Source: Eonycteris spelaea
Taxonomy: Eukaryota; Chordata; Mammalia; Chiroptera; Pteropodidae
Direction of reading: 5' to 3'
NCBI GenBank assembly: GCA_003508835.1
Contig: PUFA01000022.1
Span: forward strand, 7,688,001-7,752,000
DNA: 64,000 nucleotides
Below the pieces are notes generated by a model that was given only the letters and a program-made list of their open reading frames with translations, had not been told where the DNA came from and ran no database searches. Positions 36,700-49,292 of this stretch are shown here, one piece after another; the stretch's first letter is position 1; every line of letters begins with the position of its first letter. Position numbers and translations under genes: made by a program.

Positions 36700-39600
36700 A
36701 TTTTAGCATTCTCTTCGCCTTATTATGATGCAAAAGCACATTGGCAGCTTCAGCAACTTCCAGCAGGAGCCTGGCACCGGCCTCCCGCACTGGCACCCTT
36801 TAAACCCGCCCTGGCCTCAGGGCCGGCGCTGCCAGGACGTAGAGTTGGCAGTCACAGGATCTAGGTGTCAAACTGTAAAATGATTCTGTTCCACTTTCTT
36901 GTTAAATAAATACCCTGCAAGCTAACTTTACTTCCTACTTAGCGATTGAAAGTGAATTTCTGAGAAATATCTTTCAGAAACGTGCGTAGTCCTGACATTC
37001 AGCACTTCTGCTCTTTTTCTTGTGATCCTGCCCATTGCATGCACCGCAGTCACACTCTCCTGTGTCCAGTCAACCCAATTACTTTAATGCTTCTAGGTAG
37101 AGAGCATGTTATCAGCTTAGTTTAAATTTTTAGAAAGTCATCATCCAAACATGGCATCAATTACTGCTATCATAAATAACTTACACTAAATATCTATATT
37201 TATTAAATATTCTAATAATCGGCCACCCACAAAATTAACCCAATGATGATTTCCCTTTTTCAATGCATTTCAATAAGTCAATATATTTTAATTATTTGAA
37301 AATCTAATTTCATATATTATTTCCTATTACTTCCTATGACATTTTCACTGTGAAAAGTAAAGCATTTGTGCTTTTTAGCACTGGGCCAACTGGCAAATTA
37401 TTCTTACACTGGCTGTTTTCTAGGCATTCCCTAGAACCAACAGCGAGTCAAGCTATAGCCCTCCATTTATACGCCAGTAATATAAAAGTCTCTATTACCG
37501 ATCTAGAAAGTCATAGACAAGAAGAATTCTTTCACATAATCACAAATACAGATGATAGCACGAGAATAACCATGATTTACGGAAGAACATTAAGTTCGCT
37601 AACAGAGTACTTTGTTTTCAAAAATAATTTGAGGGCAAGCACTGCATTTCTCAGTATATCCGCGAAACTAAGTGGCAGTCTGATAAGAGTTGCATTAAAA
37701 TAAAGGTCAAGTAATGATGACAAGATTCCTTCTATTTCACTTTGCCCCAGTTTGGCATAAGCTACAATTTACGCAATGTCACCAACCATCAATCAATCAC
37801 CCATGCAACACCAAATAAAGAGATGAAAAGGCTAGGTAAATACAGAGGAGCAAAGAAATGCAATCGGCTGTTAGGCAATACACCAAGAAGACATGGCCCA
37901 AGTACTCCTATTTGAAGCACTGGTGTTTAAGGGACACAAAGCATTACTGAATTTTCTTTCTCTGCATCATATGTGATTAGTCTTAGAGGAGTTTTGTTAG
38001 CATGCTACAGTGTCAATTATTTTTTTTTCCCAAGAAAACCTAAGAATTCTTACTTTTTTTTAATAGTTCTTATCTTTTTGGTAGGCCCCAGATACCTATG
38101 CTATAAATCTTAGTGGTTTCATGATATTTTATGAACCTGTTCTCAGTCAATATCTTTTTTGTCAAAGTAAGTCAGTTTAGATGAGCTGAGGATAATGATA
38201 ACGGCGACTTAAAAATTAGTTAATTTTATGAACATGGATTGAAAACACATTTAAGGAACACACAACTTTAAATTTCTAAAAGATGCTATTAAAATCTACA
38301 AAGCATCTTCTTGATTTCTAGAAGTTCTTGCATTTCCACTGTAAAATTAAGAACACGAGGAGGCAGCTATTCAGAAATAACATGAATGACTCTCTTTTCA
38401 ACATCTTCCCTCTAAGCGACAACAGAGAGATTTAACCGATGCAATCGTTCTGGTACAGACCCAGGGAAGATAGATTGACACGGGAAGACAAGACAGGATC
38501 AGTGGAAGACGGAAGCAGGGGGGAGGCTGGACAAGACCAGGAGCACAGGACATCCCGCTAGACCCGCTAGGAGCCACGCCGACGCTCAGAGAGGAAGAAC
38601 TGCACGTTAATATCAAAAACAGCGTGATTTTGTCTGGATATCACCTGGAGTTTTATTTATCTTTAAGTTTCAATTAAAAAATACATAAAATTTTATAGCA
38701 TAGTATGTTCAATTGCTTTTTTTCCCCCCAACTTGGTTTCTATTAACTTTATAATATTTGAGGGTAAAATGTATCCACTGGGTATATTTGAAACGATAGG
38801 TGCGTGTGCCTGATGGATGGATCCATGAGAAACTGCAATCCAGAACCAAGGGGCCAAAGGGAGCACAATAAAGACCACCAGGGCTTGTAAGCTGATTGCT
38901 TCTACACCCAGATAATTAAAGCAACCTGGGGTAGACCAGTACAACACACAGATGCTCATGATTTGTGAGCCCGTGCCCTGAAAAGCCCACAGCACATGTG
39001 TGCTCACAACAAACATGATTTTAAAAAGAGAAGATGCTTTAAAAGAATTTTAACCAGGGAAAGTTTGACTTTCTCATTCACTTTAATGACATTTAACATA
39101 CTGTAATGACACAAGGGTAGGGGAATGAGACCAGCATTTACTCTGCTCCTTTTTTATTTTCTCAAAGACCCTCCTTTTTTTTTTTAAGACCCTGATTATT
39201 CACATGTATGTCTTTAAAATAGTCTTATTTTGTCTAAATGATATGGATATTAATAAAGAAATGTGATCATTTCCACACTCACACTCTTGTGTTCTGGATA
39301 TTACTCAGAAATAAGATGATAACAGGTCTTGCCGGGGGGGGGGGAACAGTGAAAACAAATCATTTTTATCTGGTGTTATTTTTGGCAAGTAATATAAAAG
39401 TGTATATGTATTACAATTCAAACATCAGAAAGAACAAAACCTGATTTCAGAAGTGTTCGCTTGCTGATCGGAAAGGATTTTTAAAAAGTAGTAAAACTAG
39501 CAACTATAAATCACTTTCTCAAAATGTAATAATATAGTCCCCTAGTACTTTCACATTTTTCTCATAAATGTTTAGCAAAATCACTGCAACGAAGTCCATT

Positions 39601-40230
39601 AAATCGCACGCCTAGAAAAAAGTTGGCTTCGTTTTCTTATGTATTGTCATTAGAAATAAATAACATTAAATAAATGAATTTTACTAAAAGTTTATAACTG
39701 CATCACGAAGTAAAAGTTTGTAAGGGATGGTAACATTTCACTTCTTATTCATTTTTATCTACCTCAAAAAGCTCTGAATGGAGACAACACTGCATTAATA
39801 TTTAGAATCTATTTAATAAACACTTATCTCTTAGCTACTCAAACAGGAAAATAGCAGAAGTCATGTTTCTTTGCCCGAGGAGCTCTCAGTCGACCCGGAG
39901 AGGACAGAAACACAAGCACCTCACTTTTATAAAAGTGATGAACGCTACATTGCTAAGAAGGAAATATAATAGAGCAACATGGTAGAACAGGTTGAAATAC
40001 AGTAAAATATCCATGCTAAAAATCATGTTTTTCTCTAAATAAAATTGTTCAGGACTATAATGTCATAATTGACTTCAACGTTTCTAATCGAAGACAAACG
40101 ATTCTTGTGATGCCAGGAGGAAGGCTTCACACTAGGAACCATACTTTAAAGTTTTAGAGCGTGTTGGCAGCATATTCCCTGCAGGACTGCTGGCATGCCG
40201 AGCCTTAGAGCCATGTAAAGTCTGTGCCCA
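36700..40230. other. Long unassigned stretch
   Basis: About 3.5 kb without a clear family. It holds a GC-rich spot at 36770-36845 ('cccgccctggcctcaggg'), a 117-codon plus-strand frame (37350-37703), a 107-codon minus-strand frame (38693-39016) with a hydrophobic middle, and a G10 run at 39334-39343. None of the encoded residues form a motif I know. Confidence 0.4.
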
Positions 40231-40237
40231 GGAAACA

Positions 40238-40480
40238 CGATTAATTTGCATCCCTGGAGCTGAAGGGGTCTAGCCGTGGATAAGCATTTCACGTGTAGAG
40301 ATGTCACAGACTGCGACGTCTGAGATCGGCTGCGTCGGCGACGCGCGTGTGCGTGACTGTTGTGCAAACAAAACGACATGTGGCCAGTGGCCCATTTTCC
40401 TCGTCATACGGTCAATTTGCTCCGATCTTCTCCATAAAACATTTAAAGTAATGACATGCCATGTGATGACTCACGCAGGA
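40238..40480. promoter_or_regulatory. Motif and CpG cluster, possible regulatory element
   Basis: Within 240 bases there is an exact octamer ATTTGCAT (40244-40251) overlapping a TAAT, a CACGTG E-box (40290-40295), ten CpG dinucleotides packed into about 40 bases (40314-40353), and an AP-1-type TGACTCA (40467-40473). The surroundings are CpG-poor. Each motif is short and could be chance; the cluster is what stands out. No transcript or conservation data are available. Confidence 0.25.
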
Positions 40481-40484
40481 AATG

Positions 40485-41840
40485 CCACTACGGGGAACTG
40501 TGTGCCTGTGTGATGGAAACGTTTTCTTTGTGAATTCATTTTATTTTCAAATTTGAGGTAAAAATGGAAGTTTTGATAACCTTGCCATGAGGAGTTTTTA
40601 CATCGCGGCTCTGCGTCACCGGACACTGGCTAGTGACCAATTGCGATTCTGTCTAAAGTATCCAGGGCTCATTTCAAGGCAAGAGAGAAGGGTTTTGGAG
40701 ATTTGGGTAACTCTTCATATCATTCCCGTTCTCTTTCTAAAGGAGGTGGTCATGTCAGCACATGAATGTCAAATTGCCTATCATCTCGTTGATCCACATT
40801 TTCGTCTTTCTCACTACTTTTAAGAAAAATAGTTCATAGTGAGCGACGTTAGTTGCTCATGATTTCAAAGAGGAAATATGCAATGTTTTACTTTATTTAA
40901 CTTTATTATTTTTGTGACATGAGAGTTCTTTCTGGGTGATAACATCATAAAATAAGCTCATTATTGGGACAACTAATGTGTTCATAGGTAGTCTGTGTGA
41001 ATATAGTTTCATTCTTTCATAATAAAAGCCATTTGTGTTTGAGCTTAAAACAAATGACTAAATAGTGTTAAGTTTAATGTGAACTGATTGGCTTGCATAA
41101 CATATATTTCTCACTACAGATCACAGCATTTTACATTTATGAGAACCCTAAATAACCCCAAAGCGAAGGATCTGGTGTCTGTTTTTCATAATAAAACCCC
41201 TACAAACGAGTATCACAATCCTGGATCAATATTCACTTAACAGAAAAAGTGCCACACATATTATTAGCAATATCTCTTCTGACATCACTTGTCACTGATG
41301 GGTAGCCCTGGTGAAGTGCTTTATGGTCACGAAGCCACAAGGTACCAATGATATGCAATTGGTCATGAAAATAAGCCTTCTTCCTACCAAGTCTAGGTTA
41401 TTCTTATGATTCAAGATTAAAAACAAACCCTATATTTTATTTTCTGTATCTAAACTTGATATTATTAAAATTCCAAGACCAATCGTCATTAGTTTGACCT
41501 CATGCACTTTTTATATAATTATTAAAGCAAGAGAAGAGAAAGAAGAAAGGAATAGAATGGAAAAGAAGAATTCATAAAGTATCTGGAAACCATATTACTA
41601 ATGGTTTCATTTTTTTTACTCATAATCATCATCAATTACTAACAAAGATATAGAAGTAGCTTGACAAAACATGGCTTATAATACTTGGTATGAACGGTAA
41701 GTAATTCAGGAAATAAGATCTCTGCTGATTAGACTTTTAAAATGCATGCCCTTTTGTGCATAACTTCTACTAAAAACAGGCTTGACTAAAAAGAACGAAG
41801 CTTTAACTAAAAAGCTTCACTAAAAAGAACAGGCTTTCCT
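40485..41840. other. Unassigned stretch
   Basis: A 78-codon frame at 40587-40823 has no known motif. The rest is AT-rich. Confidence 0.4.
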
Positions 41841-41844
41841 AAAA

Positions 41845-42520
41845 AGAATGAAGTTAACATTCAATTTGTTGAGTTGTTACTATTTGCCAGGGCCTAGGTG
41901 TTGGTGATACAGAGGAAACAAGAGAGCCACAATATGGAGCCTCCTGAGGTGTAATCTAGTGGGATTAATAAAAAATAAACTAACCCATAAATAAACAAAG
42001 AATAAATAAAATATTGTTTGCCAATGTTGATAACAGCCTAGTTCTTTTGTGAAACGCTCTCAAATTTAAAGTAGCCAAAAGAACGACTAAATAAATTAGA
42101 GAACACTGACAGGAAAAATGACAAGGGGGCAGTTGTTGCAATTTTACTTAAGATGATGAGTAATTAGTAATTACAAATGGCCTCCACGGTGACATTTGTG
42201 CCAAGAACTAGAAAAGAAAAGAAAGCAATCCTTGAAAATATCTGGGCCAGAGCATTTTCATGCATGTAAAAGCTTGGGGCTGGCTTACAATGGGTTTGGC
42301 AGCCTGTAAGAACAGTCCCCAGCCTGCTTGCTAGGGGTAGCTGAGGGAGCAGGGGTGTGGGAATCTAGAAAGAAAGACAGAGGGGGCAGTTTGTGTGACC
42401 TCCTTGCCTACTGTAAAAACTTTGGCCTTATGCTTAGAGGTGCATTCTGAACAATCAACATAAAAATTACGAAAGATTGGAGCACAGTGATTATTAAGAT
42501 GATATCTCACCATTTAAAAT
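41845..42520 (-). repeat. L2 LINE 3' region, antisense
   Basis: A long reverse-order L2 match: 'ttgccagggcctaggtgttg', 'cacggtgacatttgtgccaa', 'atctgggccagagcattttc', 'gtagctgagggagcaggggt' and 'gcttagaggtgcattctgaa'. It is the longest L2 copy in the window. Confidence 0.7.
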
Positions 42521-42524
42521 TGAC

Positions 42525-43205
42525 AGATCAGCTGATACTGACCTAGTTACCCAATCTAATGTTGTCATTTGGTTAAGAATGTCAGTGGTGAGGAAAAAAT
42601 ACTGCCACTTATCAATGGTGTTTCTATGTGGTTTACCCTCCTCACTCTACCTAAGCAAAACAAAAAGGTCAACAGAAAAGAGAACATTTTACTTTAAAAT
42701 ATGAACAAAATAAAATAAGTAGTTGTTTATATTCTCTAGTTCAAATTTCAACATTTGTGCCAAAGAAAATGTGTGCCAGGTAAATTTTTATTGAAAAAGG
42801 AAGGTGAATTGATTTCTGAAACTACCCGTTGTTGAATTTGGACACGTTGCCTCATCTTTCTGAGACTGTTTTTTTTTTTTTATCTGTAAAATGATAAGGG
42901 TGAAGTAGAGGATTTAGAAGTGTTTCTTCATGTTCTAAAATTTTATGATCTAAAAATGAAAATGGTACTGTAAATGTATGTGTGTGTATATATATATATA
43001 TATATATACATATATATATTAAAATCTATTTGAAAGGGCAAATTGCTAATCTTCTGAAAAACTAAGACCTAAATATTATATACTCATGCATTAATATGAT
43101 ATGAAAATAAAAGAAAAATATGAAGAGTATAGAAAGACTTTTTTTTTTAAATCACCAGATAGTTCTTTTGACTACTTTAAATTGGAAAACATTTCTCTAA
43201 GCAAC
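42525..43205. other. Unassigned sequence with (TG)(TA)n
   Basis: A TG array passes directly into TA repeats at 42976-43020. T11 at 42870-42880. Nothing else recognised. Confidence 0.5.
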
Positions 43206-43212
43206 CAAAGAG

Positions 43213-43235
43213 CTATGCTGCCACCTACTGGCCAA
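43213..43235 (-). promoter_or_regulatory. Strong CTCF-like binding motif
   Basis: On the minus strand the bases read 'tggccagtaggtggcagca'. All fourteen positions of the core pattern CCASYAGRKGGCAS are satisfied, including the flanking TGG before the core. The orientation is leftward (minus). It lies in non-repeat, AT-rich sequence, so it is not simply part of a recognised element. A motif match does not show occupancy. Confidence 0.65.
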
Positions 43236-43239
43236 ATGT

Positions 43240-45105
43240 AGCACCTATGAGATGTTGCAATTCCTTATTAAAAAAAAAATACACACAAAGTGTTAATAAA
43301 TACGCAACACTGGTCATAATAGAGTCCTCACATTCTAAAATACCAATTACAAAAACACTTATTCATTCATTTAAAATACTACATTGGTGAAATTCTATTT
43401 AGATTTCTGTATTTATGAAACACTCAGGTGGTCTTACCTGGCGATAAATGCGATACATTTCTCATGGTCTTTCGATAGGGAAAACATCACTGATAGTCTG
43501 ATCGATGTTCCAGCATCCTATTCCTTCACAGTAACAGAGAAGAATGTATTTTCTCTACTCCCAGAAACAAAGCATCAAGTTTCAGAAGATAAGACACAGA
43601 CTGCTGTTACAGAGGAAAGCCCCGGTCTCTAGTAATAACTAGCTCTATTAAAAGTGAGTCATGTAAGTGCTAATAATACATAGACTTTTTTTGAGCACTA
43701 ATACCCCTAAAATAGCTGCGGCTTGTAGACCCCATTCAGACAGAAACATTAGCACCTAAGTATCTTACAGAGCTGCTGAGAGTAGCCATTTGTTCATCCG
43801 TAAGTCCTTGTTTCCTTAGAAAAGGCACAGCAGTATATGCAGTTTTTAAGGTGCTATCCTGCTATTATACACTGGCAGTGAATCACACTGATGTATTTAT
43901 GCTACATCACCACTCCCTAATTGTGTGATAATGTGGTCCTTTGACATGATTCTTATTCTTTTGAAATTCATCACATCCAAAATAAGCATCTCTCTTTTTA
44001 ACACAGAAGAAACTCCTCATTCTGATAAGGCAACAGACAACATAAAAATCAAAAGGAAAATAATAATCAGGCATTTAAAAAATTTAAGTTAGCATAATCT
44101 GTATTCCACATTTTGTTCCAAAAATAGATCTTGATGCGTGCGTTTCCTGATTTTCATTTGAAACGCAAATTGCAGCCATCTGAGATGAAGAGGGTGCAGC
44201 AAATAATTTCTGTGCCTGCTCACACAGCAGAGCCACTCTGAGACAGCCTGAGTGCTTCGAGCCCCCTACCTTTAATGTTTCTACCCCTGAATCAAATAGA
44301 CTGCCTCATCAGAAAAAAAAAAAAAAATTTTTTTTGAAGGCTTGCTTAAATTTTAATTTCCCTTTAACAAAGCAAACTCTCACATTTTCTCCAAATACGC
44401 TTTATGCTCTGCATGGTACTTAAACCTTTGATTAGGATCACATTATTTCTTGTTTCATGTAACTATATACTATTTATTTCTTCTCCTCTTCATCATTTTC
44501 TCTCATTTCCTCTGTCTCTTTCTCATTATCTATGTTCTCTTACCTCGCTTTCTGTATATGTCTATATTCTAAAACACTGAACAATCAAATCTACTAGGCA
44601 ACCACACATATCTCTTCCATTTTTCTACACAACTTTGATTTAAATCCACATACTACTTCTTGTAATAACTGAAATATTCCTTTAAACCCAGAATTTAAAA
44701 AAATAATTTCATTTATGATGACATTCTGAGAACTAGAGGAAATTTGAATATCACTGTTTGGGATTCTTATCTTTTATGCCATCTGTATCTGAATTTTCCC
44801 TAAAATATAGCGGAAGTATTCTTTTGAAAAATAACCCTACTTGGTCATAATTCAGAAAACATAATGTGAATTATTCACAAAACAATTTTGTTTTATATTA
44901 AATGGAAAGTAAATCCTCAACCTGTATGTATTGTTGCTTTAAGAAAGCAATTATACTTTTAAGTATTCATGATAATTACTGAATCGAATCTAACTTAAGT
45001 GTTTTTCATTTATTAGAAAGTTTCTACAAATATTTTATTTCAACATCATATACCATTAATTTGGTATACATAATTTTTACTATAATGTAAAAATGACATT
45101 CTAAA
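43240..45105. other. Unassigned stretch
   Basis: No repeat or gene recognised. A14 followed directly by T8 at about 44315-44336 makes a small A-T hairpin. An 82-codon frame at 43384-43632 has no motif. 44100-44280 is less AT-rich and might be unique conserved DNA, which cannot be judged here. Confidence 0.4.
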
Positions 45106-45111
45106 ACCTTT

Positions 45112-45915
45112 TTATCTAGCTTCTTGAAGTAAAATTGACAAAACTGTGAGGTATTTAAGGTGTCCATCATGGGGATTCGATATACATGTATATTGTGAAA
45201 GGCTCCTCCCCATCTACTTAATAAATCCATCACCACGTATTTGTTCTGTGTGTGGGGAGAGAGAACACTGAAGTTCTATTTCCTCAGCAAATTTCAGTTA
45301 CATAATAAAGTATTGTCAACTACAGTTGGCATGCTTTACATTAGCCCCTAAGGCTTTGTTCATCTTATAGCTAAAAAGTCAAACCCTTTTACCAACCTCT
45401 CCCTATTTCCCCTACCCCACCCCACCCTAGCTCCTGGCAACCACTTTTCTAAGCTCTGTTTCTACAGGTCTGACTTTTTTTTTTTTTTTTGATTCCACAT
45501 ATAATATACCACGTAGCATTTGTCTCTGTCTTTCTCCATCTGGCTTATTTCACGTCGCAAAACACCCTCAAGGTTCACTTATGTTGATACTGATGCTGTC
45601 ACAAACGGCAGGATTTCCTGCTTTCTCAAGGCTGAATAATACTCCACGGTATGTGTACTCTGTCTTGTCTATTCATTCACCCACTAATGGACGCCTCGGT
45701 TATCTCCACGCCGTGGCTATTGTGCATAGTGCTGCAGGGAACACGTGAGTGTAGATATTGCTTCGACACTCTGTTTTCACTTCTTCTGGATGTACACCAA
45801 GAAGTGAGGTTGCTGCATCATACGGGAGTTCTGTTAATTTTTTTGAGAAAACTGCATACTATTTTCCATAGTGGCTGCACCAATTTACATTCCCAGATAA
45901 AAGACAATAGTTTGT
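45112..45915 (-). mobile_element. L1 3' end, antisense (L1MA-like)
   Basis: Antisense L1: 3' UTR blocks ('aagtaaaattgacaaaactg', 'tagctcctggcaaccacttt', 'tctccatctggcttatttca') followed by ORF2 end blocks ('ggctgaataatactccacgg', 'ccactaatggacgcctcggt', 'ttccatagtggctgcaccaa'). T15 lies at about 45476-45490. The 218-codon plus-strand frame that overlaps it (45651-46307) begins in this antisense L1. Confidence 0.88.
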
Positions 45916-45919
45916 GTAC

Positions 45920-46885
45920 TTTGAATTCATTTTTTAGAATAGATCATAGGAAAGGGGATTACCAAGTTAAAGGATATTGGGGATTTTTTAAGATTCCGAT
46001 CATTGCTCTGAAATTTAGGTTAAGACATCATGAGCCAAGTTCAAATCCCTGGAATCTGTTATCGCTGGAGAAAGGGCCATGCATGGAGATGTTCATTTCC
46101 CATTTTCCCCAGAGTCAATGGTCCTCTTTTGGAGCGATGATCAGAGCAGCTGTGTCACCCAAGGGCAGTGTTTCTGTCTGGGGGCTCTCACTGCTTCACA
46201 ACAGGCCTATGGCGGGAGGGGGAAAGACGGCCAGCCCTTCCAGCCAGTGGATGGGGAGAGGGAGCCCCGGCAGTCAGCGTGGTGGGCATAAAGACAAATC
46301 ATACTGAGGACAAAGAATTACAATACTGGGTTATTTGTCTGGATTGTAATCCTGTAAACTCTAAACTGAAACTTCAACTTAATGTCAAGAGAATAAAATG
46401 CTTAAATCTTGTGGGGTGTGTGACCTGGGAATGCTAACCTCAAGTCTCATTGAGTTTAATGCGTTTCCTAAGTTCACTGCAGTTCAAATATTAATACATT
46501 TGCTACAGACTTAAAAAAAAAAACATTTTAATCCATGACTATAAATAGGTATATATGCATATCAGGAGATATTAACTATTGCAAAATAAAATAAATACTT
46601 GAATCAATCTGAGTTTCATTTAATTAGTTCTACTGAAAAGTAATTATTCACTTAAGGACTTTGTTCTTGGACGATTCTCAGGAAATGCATGTACATGAGC
46701 AATTATCGATCCCATCGTATCTATGTACAGCCTAAATTATAATGAACTGAATAATGTGACTTCAATGTAAGATATAGAAAATAAAATGTAATCACATTCT
46801 AAATGTTATATTTCAATATTATTTAATCATTTCCCATGCTGGATAATAATATTACTATCTCCTTCCATTCCATTACTATTATAAC
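45920..46885. other. Unassigned sequence
   Basis: 46060-46290 is GC-richer with three overlapping plus-strand frames and no motif. The rest is AT-rich. Confidence 0.4.
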
Positions 46886-46888
46886 AAT

Positions 46889-46931
46889 CTCCACATACTC
46901 CACATACTCCACATACTCCACATACTCCACA
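46889..46931 (+). repeat. 9-bp minisatellite (CTCCACATA)4.8
   Basis: Four perfect head-to-tail copies of 'ctccacata' plus seven bases of a fifth. The lack of any mismatch suggests recent expansion. Confidence 0.97.
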
Positions 46932-46950
46932 ATAACTTTCGCTTACTGCC

Positions 46951-47193
46951 GTGCATGCAGAGGACAAGCGGAGAACCTGCAGTTCATGTGACTGTCTGTA
47001 CACAAACGCTCAGAGGAACGAGCAAGGTCATCAAAGAGTTCACGTAAACCACACAAAAAGATGGAGAACCGCGAGTGCGGGTGACTCCTGTACTTGTCCT
47101 GATAAAAATAAGGCTTCGGGCAGTGAGCAGCTCACCAAATATCACCAACATCACCCATCTGATCCTGTTTACCTTTTAATACTTCTTTCTTGA
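46951..47193 (+). pseudogene. Open frame with one zinc-finger-like motif
   Basis: An 80-codon frame with no recognised gene. Residues near 11-27 read CSSCDCLYTNAQRNEQG and are followed by HQRVH: a Cys-x2-Cys ... His-x3-His layout with the HQRVH ending common in Kruppel-type fingers. The spacer is 13 residues instead of the usual 12, and no second finger or TGEKP linker follows. It might be a relic of a zinc-finger gene or a coincidence. Ordinary non-coding DNA is the safer assumption. Confidence 0.15.
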
Positions 47194-47199
47194 GTTTCA

Positions 47200-49220
47200 T
47201 GCTTTTCGAAGTTTATCCATAGCATGTATGTCTCCGGAAAGACACTTAGGAGACTGTGAAGTGAAAGACAAGAACAGCGATACTTAACTGCACAGCTATG
47301 CGCCCGTCAGGCTCCATGAAAATGCAGCTCACTGAGGGGAGGAGGTGGGTTTCATCCACCGTGTACTTTCCTCAAGGAACATCCTTGGCATAGAAAAACT
47401 ACTCTTCTACTCTTTGTTTAGGCAAGGTAGGAAGAAGGGCAGGCGAGGAGACGGCGAACTGAAGAAATGGTAAGAATGCTAGCTAGTTAAGTCAATTTGA
47501 CTTTCACAATTCTAAGATGAAATATGTTAAATAAAGTTAAAAGAATATTCCCTAGATAAGATAATTCTCGAACTATGATTTATAGCCTTGCTTTTCACAC
47601 ACAGTCTTTCTAAGACATTAACTTCATCTCGAGCTTAAAGTTACTTCAAATTTTGCAAAGATATGACTCCACTGCTTGATTAAAATGCAAAGGGGACGAA
47701 ATTTCATTTATGCATTCTTTCCTTCCACCGACATACTTTAATTCAAAATGAGTTAAGATCCTGATGGCGCACAAATTGCCCAACCTGCCGTGGGTAGTTA
47801 TTATAGTCAGGGGTAAAAATAAATTTTTTTCTATGCCATTTAGTGTCTGCCCTGAGTCTGAACTAAGGGGAAGTGACTGGTGTACTTTAAGCTTTTCCAA
47901 AAGACAACCGTAGCCTATCATACCCTTCAATGAAAACCTTCTGTTTCTTAATTTTCTGTCACTGTATTTATGGAAAATTTTCAAAGTATATAATTCAAAT
48001 GGGTACAGTCCAATGATATTTTTTCTTCCTTTTTATTCTATAGCACATTAAGTAGAGAGATACATTTAACTATCTGGAGAAAATTCCAGATATAGGAGCC
48101 AAATGGTTCACACGACCCTTGGACTTTATTAAGCACCAAAAAAAAAAAAAAAAAAAAAAAAAAGGTTTCCCACAGAGAAAAATTGTTTCACGCCCTCAGA
48201 TGATATATCTAACTCTATTTAGTTATGCAATAGCTGTTGTGAGTCCTTGAGTCCTTGAACTTGACTTAAAACTGGACAGAAAGGGAAGCTGGGATAGTCA
48301 AGGAGACATGTGCTGTGGGAAGGAGGAAGGGTGTGGTGTCCTTGGACAGCTCTACTCAACAAGTCAGCATTTTTATGTGGAGACTTTTACACTAATCCCT
48401 TATTTGATTTTGCTGCATTTCATTTCATTTATTCGTATTTGGGATCAGTGGGAAAAACATAAGCAAATTGCACTTACACATGACCACCATATTATTAAGG
48501 ATATTTTACAAAGACAAAAGAGGCATTTCTTCCTACTTTTAAAATAAATGTAATAACTTAAATTGTCTTCATATATGCTATGCTGAGTGTTAAAAAAAAC
48601 CTACGTATGTATTATGTTTATTCAACGAACTTGAAAAAAGTTATGTCAGAGTCCAGAAATCTGCATATTGCATACAACATGCTAGATGTTTTGCAAACTC
48701 TTTACTTAGTTCTTGGGTTTGACCTTAATTTAATTCTAAAATAACTGTTTTGTATATTAATAAACATACATATTTATATCGGAGGGTATATACATATATA
48801 GCATAAACAATATTAAATGTCGACAAATACACAAATGAGAAATAATCATCAAATATCATATCTAAACAAATGAAGTTAGTAGATAAACCACTCCACAGTT
48901 ACCTCGGCCATCCACTCAGCCCAGTTCTGCTTCACGTGCCAGTATGTTGTGTTTTTCCCTTTGAAACAGTTTGAATAGCGTGACCTTTGACTTCTAAGAC
49001 TCAATAATGCAGATGGTTTCACTTTAAGAAAAATTTATGAACTTCCTATCTCAGTTTCACTCGATAGCTTTTACTTACTGTACATAGTTAAGCTCTTTCC
49101 TGTCCATCACTATTCTCAATCCAGACTGACCTATAGTGCGGGGTCCACTAGGAACAGAACATTGAAAACTGTATAAATGTTCATCGATTTTCGTTCAAGT
49201 GCTTTGGGTACATGTTTTCA
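47200..49220. other. Unassigned stretch with a (A)27 run
   Basis: A27 at 48138-48164 follows 'ggactttattaagcacc' and could be the tail of a retroposed copy, but the bases before it match nothing I know. A 112-codon minus-strand frame (47646-47984) has no known domain. Confidence 0.4.
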
Positions 49221-49235
49221 AAGAGTGACTTTTAC

Positions 49236-49292
49236 TTGCTTGCTTATCTATCTATCTACCTACCTACCTACCTACCTATCTATTTATTTATA
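49236..49292. repeat. Tetranucleotide microsatellite at the 5S copy's 3' end
   Basis: On the plus strand: CTTG, then CTAT, CTAC and again CTAT/TTTA units, ending right at the 3' end of the minus-strand 5S copy. On the minus strand it reads as an A-rich tail (ATAAATAAATAGATAGG...) that has turned into a GATA/GGTA array. Confidence 0.95.

Noticed and set aside
37350..37703. 117-codon plus-strand frame
   Set aside because: No domain and no splice borders that stand out; treated as chance.
38693..39016. 107-codon minus-strand frame with hydrophobic stretches that could look like membrane segments
   Set aside because: Hydrophobic runs arise easily from T-rich codons in AT-rich DNA; no known family is recognised.
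39452..39475. 'gtgttcgcttgctgatcgg' resembling the start of U6 snRNA
   Set aside because: The similarity ends within about 20 bases, and none of the conserved U6 interior follows.
42120..42140. Second possible CTCF motif ('acaagggggcag')
   Set aside because: Several core positions mismatch and it lies inside an L2 relic.
45651..46307. 218-codon plus-strand open frame, the longest in the window
   Set aside because: Its first 265 bases lie on the antisense strand of an L1 3' end, and the remainder shows no domain. A frame of this size is possible by chance over antisense L1.
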